From Gammaproteobacteria bacterium (GTDB lineage: Bacteria > Pseudomonadota > Gammaproteobacteria > DSM-26407), in the NCBI GenBank assembly GCA_028694565.1, contig JAQVKR010000043.1:1-11304 (forward strand): DNA of 11,304 nucleotides, in the 5' to 3' direction. A program made the position numbers and the translations under genes. The notes below the pieces were generated by a model. That model did not search any database. It was not told where the DNA came from and worked only from the letters and a program-made list of their open reading frames with translations. This document shows, piece by piece, positions 6,707 through 11,304 of this stretch. Position 1 is the stretch's first letter. Every line of letters begins with the position of its first letter.

Positions 6707-8104
6707 CTACCACTTGGGCTGGATGGGGCACTTCACCGGGTTGCGCTTCTGGATGATGCGGCCGAGATGCTCGGCGTAGGCGTCGAGATCGGCCGGGGTC
6801 TTGGTTTCGGTGGCGCAGATCAGCAGCGCCCGGCCCAGCTCCGGGTAGGGTCCGGAGAGGTCGTAGCCGCCGAGCAGGTTCTGCGCGCCGAGCGCCCGCA
6901 GCGCCTCGCCCACCGGCAGCGGCAGGCGCAGGGCCGTCTCGTGGAAGCAGGGCCGGTCGAAGACGGGCTCCACCCCCGGCAGCGCGGTGAGCCGCTCGGC
7001 CAGCGCCCGGGTGTTGGCGTGGCAGGCCGCGGCCACCCGGCGCAGCCCCTCGGCGCCCAGCAGCGCCATGTGGATGGTGGCGGCGGTGACCATCAGCCCC
7101 TGGTTGGTGCAGATGTTGGAGGTGGCCTTGGCGCGGCGGATGTGCTGCTCGCGCGCCTGCAGCGTCAGGGTGAAGCCCGGCCGCCCCTCCAGGTCCACGG
7201 TCCGCCCGACGATGCGGCCCGGCATCTGCCGCACGTGCTCCATGCGGCAGGTCATGAAGCCGAAGTAGGGGCCGCCCGAGGAGAGCGGCACTCCCAGCGG
7301 CTGGCCCTCGCCGCAGCAGATGTCCGCGCCCTTGCCGCCCCACCGCCCCGGCGGCTTCAGCAGGGCCAGCGCCACGGGGTTGGCCAGCGCGATGGCGAGC
7401 GCGCCGTTGGCGTGGGCCCAGTCGGTCAGGGCGTCCACCTCCTCCAGCACGCCGAAGAAATTGGTCTGGGGAATCACCACCGCGGTGACATCGCCGCCCG
7501 CGTACCCTTCCAGCGCCGCGGGGTCGACCTGGCCGTGGGCGGGGTCGAAGGGCACCTCCACCAGCTCGATGCCCTGGTGGCGGACGATGGTGCGCACCAC
7601 GCTGCGGTAGGCCGGGTGCACGCTGGCGGGCAGGAGCACCCGCCGGGACTTGGAGCGGCGGTTGGCGCGCACCGCCATCAGCACCGCCTCGGCCAGGGCC
7701 GAGGCGCCGTCGTAGAGGGAGGCGTTGGCCGCCTCGAGCCCGGTGAGCGCCGCCATCATGCTCTGGAACTCGTAGACCACCTGCAGGGTGCCCTGGCTGG
7801 CCTCGGCCTGGTAGGGGGTGTAGGCGGTCATGAATTCGCCGCGGGTGACAATCTCCCAGACCGCCGCGGGGATGTGGTGCTCGTAGGCGCCGGCGCCGAT
7901 GAAGCACAGCGGCGTGCCGTCCTGCCGGGCCCGGTCCCGCAGCAGCCGCCCCACCTCCATCTCCACCGCCGCCCCGGGCACGCTCTCCGGCACTTCGGCC
8001 CGGAGACCGGCGGGGATCTCGTCGAAGAGCGCCTCCACGTCGGCGGCCCCGATGGCCTCGAGCATGGCGCGGATGTCGGTATCGGTATGGGGAATGAAGG
8101 GCAT
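6707..8104 (-). CDS. gcvPA: Glycine dehydrogenase (decarboxylating) subunit 1, GcvPA
   Basis: A 465-residue N-terminal-type half of the two-subunit P-protein. It has the aminotransferase-like fold but lacks the PLP lysine, which is in GcvPB. Conserved blocks are [15 protein letters not shown] at the start, [18 protein letters not shown] (68-85), [20 protein letters not shown] (88-107), [14 protein letters not shown] (127-140), IPQTNFFG (211-218) and [18 protein letters not shown] (318-335). The start at 8104 gives the canonical N-terminus. Its ribosome-binding site is modest (GGAA, with GAGAAG further upstream). It follows gcvH by 57 bases that contain a strong GC hairpin. The partner subunit gene is displaced downstream by tpx and a repeat region, whereas in most two-subunit organisms gcvPA and gcvPB are adjacent. 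Confidence 0.97.
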   Translation of the reverse strand: MPFIPHTDTDIRAMLEAIGAADVEALFDEIPAGLRAEVPESVPGAAVEMEVGRLLRDRARQDGTPLCFIGAGAYEHHIPAAVWEIVTRGEFMTAYTPYQAEASQGTLQVVYEFQSMMAALTGLEAANASLYDGASALAEAVLMAVRANRRSKSRRVLLPASVHPAYRSVVRTIVRHQGIELVEVPFDPAHGQVDPAALEGYAGGDVTAVVIPQTNFFGVLEEVDALTDWAHANGALAIALANPVALALLKPPGRWGGKGADICCGEGQPLGVPLSSGGPYFGFMTCRMEHVRQMPGRIVGRTVDLEGRPGFTLTLQAREQHIRRAKATSNICTNQGLMVTAATIHMALLGAEGLRRVAAACHANTRALAERLTALPGVEPVFDRPCFHETALRLPLPVGEALRALGAQNLLGGYDLSGPYPELGRALLICATETKTPADLDAYAEHLGRIIQKRNPVKCPIQPKW

Positions 8105-8131
8105 GGTCGCGTTCCGGCGCTTCTCAGGGCG

Positions 8132-8157
8132 GGCGCGCCGCGGCGAGGCGGCGCGCC
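8132..8157 (-). promoter_or_regulatory. Perfect 9-bp GC stem-loop between gcvH and gcvPA
   Basis: GGCGCGCCG at 8132-8140 and CGGCGCGCC at 8149-8157 are exact reverse complements around an 8-base spacer. In the transcript the hairpin forms 4 bases after the gcvH stop and about 27 bases before the gcvPA start. There is no U-tract, so it is not a standard intrinsic terminator. A role in mRNA stability, partial attenuation or setting the GcvH:GcvPA ratio is possible. In such GC-rich DNA a chance stem must also be considered. Confidence 0.5.
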
Positions 8158-8161
8158 GGTG

Positions 8162-8554
8162 TCAGGCCTCGTCGTCCAGCTGCGCCTGGTAGGCCTTCGC
8201 GTCCAGCAGCTTGTCCAGCGCGGCGGCATCGGCGGGCCGCAGGCGGAACAGCCAGCCGTCGGCGAACGGGGACTGGTTCACCAGCTCGGGCGCGTCGGTC
8301 AGCGCCTCGTTGGCCGCGGTGATCTCGCCGGCCAGCGGGCTGTAGACATCGGAGGCGGCCTTCACCGACTCCACCACCCCGCACTCCTCGCCGCTGCCCA
8401 CGCCGCGCCCCACCTCGGGCAGCTCCACGAACACCAGGTCGCCCAGCAGCTCCTGGGCATGGTCGGTGATGCCCACGGTCACGGTGCCGTCCGACTCGGC
8501 GCGGACCCACTCGTGGCTGCTGGTATATTTAAGGCCCTCAGGCACTTCGCTCAT
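8162..8554 (-). CDS. gcvH: Glycine cleavage system H protein
   Basis: A 130-residue lipoyl carrier of the glycine cleavage complex. It shuttles the aminomethyl intermediate from P-protein to T-protein and delivers the reduced lipoyl arm to lipoamide dehydrogenase. The lipoylated lysine is K65 in [13 protein letters not shown]. The family opening YTSSHEWVR (10-18) and [20 protein letters not shown] (27-46) are present, and [13 protein letters not shown] (93-105) closes the fold. Length is normal. GGAGAG lies about 6 bases before the ATG. The start lies 18 bases past gcvT, consistent with one transcript. The lipoate must come from LipA/LipB enzymes encoded elsewhere. Confidence 0.97.
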   Translation of the reverse strand: MSEVPEGLKYTSSHEWVRAESDGTVTVGITDHAQELLGDLVFVELPEVGRGVGSGEECGVVESVKAASDVYSPLAGEITAANEALTDAPELVNQSPFADGWLFRLRPADAAALDKLLDAKAYQAQLDDEA

Positions 8555-8572
8555 GATGACTCTCCGGTCGTC

Positions 8573-9664
8573 TCAGACACTGTAGACACGCTTGCCATGC
8601 CGCACGAAAGGCGGCTTCACCACGCTGGCCCGATGCAGCCGGCCGCGAATCTCCACTTGGCACTCGGTGCCGATCCGCGCCGGCACGCGGGCCAGCGCAA
8701 TCCCCACGCCGAGGGTCGGGGAGAAGCCGCCGCTGGTGACCTCGCCGTCCCCCGCGCCCTCCACGACCACCCGCTGGTGGCCGCGCAGCACGCCGCGATC
8801 CTGCAGCACCAGGCCCACCTGGCGGCGCTCCACGCCCGCCGCGCGCTGCGCCTCCAGCGCGGCGCGGCCGACGAAGTTCCGCTCCGCCGGCTCCCAGGCC
8901 ACGGTCCAGCCCAGGCCCGACTCCAGGGGCGAGGTCTCCTCGTCCATGTCGCTGCCGTAGAGGGACATGCCCGCCTCCAGCCGCAGGGTGTCCCGCGCCC
9001 CGAGCCCGCAGGGCCGCACGCCCGCCTCCAGGAGGTCGGTCCACAGGGCCGGGGCCCGCTCCTCGGGCAGCAGAATCTCGAAGCCGTCCTCGCCGGTGTA
9101 GCCGGTGCGGGCGACGAACACCCCGCCGGCGTCCACGCCGTTGAAGGGACGCAGGGTGCGGGCGCGATCGGCCTGCGCCGGCTCGAGCGCCGCGTAGACC
9201 TTCTCCCGGGCCTCGGGGCCCTGGACGGCGATCATGGCCATATCGCGCCGCTCCCGCATCTCCACCGCGAAGGGGCGGGCGCGCTCCCCGATCCAGGCCA
9301 GATCCTTGTCGCGGGTGGCGGCGTTGACCACCATGCGGAAGAAGTCGTCCTCCAGATAGTAGACGATGAGGTCGTCCACCACGCCGCCGCGCTCGTTCAG
9401 CATGCAGCTGTAGAGGGCCTTGCCGCGGACCTGGAGCCGTTCCACGTCGTTGGCCAGCAGGTGGCGCAGGAACTCCCGCACCCGCTCCCCGCGCAGGTCG
9501 GCGATGGTCATGTGGGAGACGTCGAACATCCCCGCCGCGGTGCGCACGGCGTGATGCTCCTCGATCTGGGAGCCGTAGTGCACGGGCATGGCCCAGCCGG
9601 CGAAATCCACCAGCCGGGCGCCCAGCGCCACGTGCTGGTCGTAGAGCACGGTACGTTTGTCCAT
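8573..9664 (-). CDS. gcvT: Aminomethyltransferase (glycine cleavage T protein)
   Basis: A 363-residue cytosolic enzyme that takes the aminomethyl group from GcvH and makes 5,10-methylenetetrahydrofolate and ammonia. Visible family blocks are [20 protein letters not shown] (7-26), [15 protein letters not shown] (38-52), [12 protein letters not shown] (91-102; D97 or D98 is the equivalent of the catalytic E. coli D101), [13 protein letters not shown] (185-197), [19 protein letters not shown] (219-237) and a C-terminal folate-binding barrel ending GKRVYSV. The length is usual for GcvT. A strong Shine-Dalgarno (GGAAGGG) precedes the ATG at 9664, and a sigma70-type promoter lies just upstream. It is the first gene of the glycine cleavage unit, and no glycine riboswitch fits in its very short leader. 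Confidence 0.97.
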   Translation of the reverse strand: MDKRTVLYDQHVALGARLVDFAGWAMPVHYGSQIEEHHAVRTAAGMFDVSHMTIADLRGERVREFLRHLLANDVERLQVRGKALYSCMLNERGGVVDDLIVYYLEDDFFRMVVNAATRDKDLAWIGERARPFAVEMRERRDMAMIAVQGPEAREKVYAALEPAQADRARTLRPFNGVDAGGVFVARTGYTGEDGFEILLPEERAPALWTDLLEAGVRPCGLGARDTLRLEAGMSLYGSDMDEETSPLESGLGWTVAWEPAERNFVGRAALEAQRAAGVERRQVGLVLQDRGVLRGHQRVVVEGAGDGEVTSGGFSPTLGVGIALARVPARIGTECQVEIRGRLHRASVVKPPFVRHGKRVYSV

Positions 9665-9694
9665 CGGTTCCCTTCCGCCAGATTCAGATCCGCG

Positions 9695-9722
9695 ACTATA
9701 GCGGAGCCCCGTCCACGGTCAA
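9695..9722 (-). promoter_or_regulatory. Sigma70-type promoter for gcvT
   Basis: On the minus strand TTGACC (9722-9717) is separated by 16 bases from TATAGT (9700-9695). Both hexamers differ from consensus at one position. Transcription would start near 9688, giving a leader of only about 24 bases before the gcvT ATG, with the Shine-Dalgarno inside it. This is the best promoter match I found in the window. It implies that gcvT-gcvH-gcvPA (and probably tpx) form their own unit separate from ubiI. Confidence 0.65.
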
Positions 9723-9978
9723 AGTGCGCCGGCACGCCTTCGGCCCATTCCCGTCCGCCGCGGCCGCTGCCTGGCCGTTCGATTCGGACAAAGAAGCCAG
9801 CCACCCCGGAGACGCGGAACCCGCGGAGGATAAAAGTGCCGGAGAACACACGCTTCGAGCCGGAACCGTCACGGTCGACAACGGTGGATCAATGCGCCGC
9901 CATGCTCCGTGGGCTCCGTGCCTCCGGGGTGAATCCCGTGCCGGCCCGAAACAAATGTTCACCTGGCCGGCGCCGCGA
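9723..9978. other. Non-coding spacer between ubiI and the gcvT promoter
   Basis: I see no credible gene in these 256 bases. The only open frame of note on the minus strand (about 88 codons from 9962) has no recognisable domain and would run through the gcvT promoter. The spacer contains a stem-loop just after ubiI (listed separately) and two direct copies of CTCCGTG at 9905-9911 and 9914-9920. The remainder looks like low-constraint intergenic DNA. Regulator binding sites such as those for GcvA cannot be identified by eye here. Confidence 0.6.
9940..9971 (-). terminator. Stem-loop downstream of ubiI, possible weak terminator
   Basis: GGCCGGC (9965-9971) and GCCGGCC (9940-9946) form a perfect 7-bp stem around an 18-base loop, beginning 7 bases after the ubiI stop. 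There is no following U-run. It is at best an imperfect or Rho-assisted terminator, or a 3'-end stabiliser. Its position between ubiI and the gcvT promoter is what makes it worth listing. Confidence 0.3.
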
Positions 9979-11211
9979 TCAGGCGGCCTCGCCCGGCGGC
10001 AGTCCCCGCGCCAGCCGCGGCAGGTCGCCGCCGAGCCCCAGGGCGCGGCGCATGAACAGCGCCTTGAGCGGGGGCAGCCGATCGGTGATCCCCAGCCCCA
10101 GGTTGCGCGCCCAGGCCAGCGGCGGCAGGCTGCCGGCGAACAGCCGCTTGAATCCCTCCATGGCGGCGATCATGAGCAGGTTGTCGCCGCGCCGCCAGCG
10201 CTCGTAGCGGCGCAGGGTGGCGAGGCCGCCCGGATCGCGCCCGGCGGCGGCCCCCGCCAGCAGCACCTCGGCCAGGGCCGCCGCGTCGAGCAGCCCCAGG
10301 TTCACCCCCTGCCCGGCGAGCGGATGAATGGTATGGGCCGCATCGCCCACCAGGGCCACGCGCTCCACCACGTAATGCTCGGCGTGACGCATGCGCAGCG
10401 GGAATCCCGCCCGCGGCCCCACCCGGATCACGGCGCCCGGCGCATATCCGAAGGCGCGCTCGAGCTCGGCCCGGAACTCCTCCTCGTCCAGGGCCAGCAG
10501 CGCCTCGGCGTGGGCGTGCCCGGTGGACCAGACGATGGAGCAGGCGCGAGGCTCGCCGAGCGGCAGGAAGGCGAGCGGGCCCCCGGGCAGGAAGCGCTGC
10601 CGCGCGGTCTCGCCGTGGGGCTCGGCGGTCTGCACGGTGGCGACGATGGCCGTGTGGCCGTAGTCCCACCCCTCCACCGCCACGCCGATCTGGTCGCGCA
10701 CCCAGGAGCGGGCGCCGTCGGCCCCCACCACCAGCCGGGCGCGGATCCCGCCGCCGCCGGTCCTCAGCACCGCCTCCCCGTCGAGGCGCCGCAGCCCGGT
10801 CAGGGGCGTGCCGAAGCGGCGCTCCACGTTGCCGTGCTCGCGCAGGCGCTCCAGCAGCGCCGCACGGATCACCCGGTTCTCGATGATGTGGCCGAGGTTG
10901 TCCTCGCCGAGCTCGGCACAGTCGAAGTGGATGCCGCCGGACCCGCCGACGGCGTCCCACACGCGCATCTCGCGGTAGGGCGCCACGCGCCGCGAGACCA
11001 TCCCCTCCCAGGCGCCCAGCGCGCGGAAGATCCGCTCGGAGGCCCGGGTGACGGCCGAGACGCGGAGATCGTACTCCCCGCCCGCGGGCGGCTCCGGCTC
11101 GGGCCCGGCATCCACCAGCACCACCCGCAGGCGGCTGCCGCCCAGGGCGCAGGCGAGGGCGGCGCCCACCATGCCGCCGCCGACGATGGCGATATCGTAG
11201 GTCGCGCTCAT
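9979..11211 (-). CDS. ubiI: FAD-dependent ubiquinone biosynthesis hydroxylase, UbiI/VisC-like
   Basis: A 410-residue flavoprotein monooxygenase of the UbiH/UbiI/UbiF/UbiL group, acting on the membrane-associated polyprenylphenol intermediate (C5 hydroxylation if truly UbiI). Motifs: FAD Rossmann motif IAIVGGGMVGAALA (7-20), the DG motif VVGADGARSWVRDQIG (161-176), and the second FAD motif LVGDAAHTIHPLAGQGVNLG (287-306). The stretch RVSAVTRASERIFRALGAW (50-68), the following VWD and HIIEN, and the C-terminal FMRRALGLGGDLPRLARG resemble E. coli UbiI more than UbiH. The position directly before gcvT, with another hydroxylase-like C-terminus upstream, also matches the E. coli ubiH-ubiI-gcvTHP order. 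A perfect AGGAGG precedes the ATG. The exact ring position hydroxylated is inferred, since this family varies in specificity between species. Confidence 0.88.
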   Translation of the reverse strand: MSATYDIAIVGGGMVGAALACALGGSRLRVVLVDAGPEPEPPAGGEYDLRVSAVTRASERIFRALGAWEGMVSRRVAPYREMRVWDAVGGSGGIHFDCAELGEDNLGHIIENRVIRAALLERLREHGNVERRFGTPLTGLRRLDGEAVLRTGGGGIRARLVVGADGARSWVRDQIGVAVEGWDYGHTAIVATVQTAEPHGETARQRFLPGGPLAFLPLGEPRACSIVWSTGHAHAEALLALDEEEFRAELERAFGYAPGAVIRVGPRAGFPLRMRHAEHYVVERVALVGDAAHTIHPLAGQGVNLGLLDAAALAEVLLAGAAAGRDPGGLATLRRYERWRRGDNLLMIAAMEGFKRLFAGSLPPLAWARNLGLGITDRLPPLKALFMRRALGLGGDLPRLARGLPPGEAA

Positions 11212-11304
11212 TGTGACTCCTCCTCGAACGATCCGCGCCCGGGCCGGCAGAGCGGACGCTCGCGGCCAGGCGCGGGATCGGGCGGGCCAGCCCCATGGTC
11301 ACCC
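11208..11304 (-). CDS. 3' end of an upstream gene, possibly ubiH; true stop unresolved
   Basis: The last 94 bases before ubiI probably hold the end of the preceding gene. One frame, read from 11302, gives TMGLARPIPRLAASV. This resembles the C-terminus of the ubiI product in this window (ALGLGGDLPRLARGL) and has G or C at nearly every third position, so a second ubiquinone hydroxylase (ubiH) is plausible. That frame has no stop before ubiI. A different frame ends in EEES-Q and stops at a TGA (11210-11208) overlapping the ubiI ATG, which is typical operon geometry but has weaker codon bias. A third frame carries a TGA at 11301-11299. Only the flanking sequence can settle which applies. Confidence 0.35.
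   Translation of the reverse strand, partial: GDHGAGPPDPAPGRERPLCRPGRGSFEEESQ

Noticed and set aside
9696..9962. An 88-codon minus-strand ORF between ubiI and gcvT
   Set aside because: It has no recognisable domain, no convincing ribosome-binding site, and it ends inside the gcvT promoter hexamers.
9665..9978. Glycine riboswitch upstream of gcvT
   Set aside because: A GCCGAAGG-like string is present on the minus strand, but the rest of the aptamer fold is not visible and the predicted promoter lies downstream of it.
6548..10207. A plus-strand open frame of about 1219 codons antisense to gcvT, gcvH, gcvPA and part of tpx
   Set aside because: It is a shadow of strong GC third-position bias on the minus strand. 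Its translation is a low-complexity His/Gly/Ala/Gln mix without domains, and it runs straight through four well-identified genes.

Overview
The window is GC-rich DNA in which every gene I can support lies on the minus strand, so the biological reading order runs from high to low coordinates. The gene set points to a high-GC gammaproteobacterium: an UbiI-type ubiquinone hydroxylase directly ahead of gcvT (as in the E. coli ubiH-ubiI-gcvTHP region), an E. coli-like DgkA, and Tpx. The glycine cleavage P-protein is split into GcvPA and GcvPB, unlike E. coli, so a Chromatiales/Ectothiorhodospiraceae-type organism is plausible. That placement is inference, not something the sequence proves.

Layout in transcription order. 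11304-11208: the end of an upstream gene whose C-terminus looks like another ubiquinone hydroxylase. 11211-9979: ubiI. 9978-9665: a 314-bp gap holding a stem-loop just after ubiI and a good sigma70-type promoter close to gcvT. 9664-6707: gcvT, gcvH and gcvPA, with a strong GC hairpin between gcvH and gcvPA. 6642-6139: tpx, a thiol peroxidase sitting between the two P-protein subunit genes. 6138-5844: repeat cassette B. 5843-4383: gcvPB. 4382-4227: repeat cassette A. 4226-3867: dgkA. 3866-3612: a gap mostly filled by a 175-bp inverted-repeat-bounded element. 3611-1: an ABC export operon of the YbhGFSR/YhiI-YhiH-YhhJ kind (membrane fusion lipoprotein, two separate ATPases, ABC-2 permease). Its genes overlap by 3-4 bases, and the permease runs off the left edge.

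Functionally, GcvPA/GcvPB decarboxylate glycine and load the lipoyl arm of GcvH, and GcvT passes the one-carbon unit to tetrahydrofolate. The L-protein (lipoamide dehydrogenase) is not here. UbiI contributes to ubiquinone synthesis, Tpx to peroxide defence, and DgkA recycles diacylglycerol. The ABC operon should export a small hydrophobic or toxic compound across the envelope, probably with an outer-membrane channel encoded elsewhere.

The most notable non-coding content is a composite tandem-repeat cassette present in two same-orientation copies that flank gcvPB exactly. Each fills the whole intergenic space: a 7-bp array begins at or within a few bases of one stop codon, and an 8-bp G-rich array ends about 10-16 bases before the next start codon. 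I see no phage, CRISPR, tRNA or rRNA, and nothing that I can defend as a wholly new protein system.
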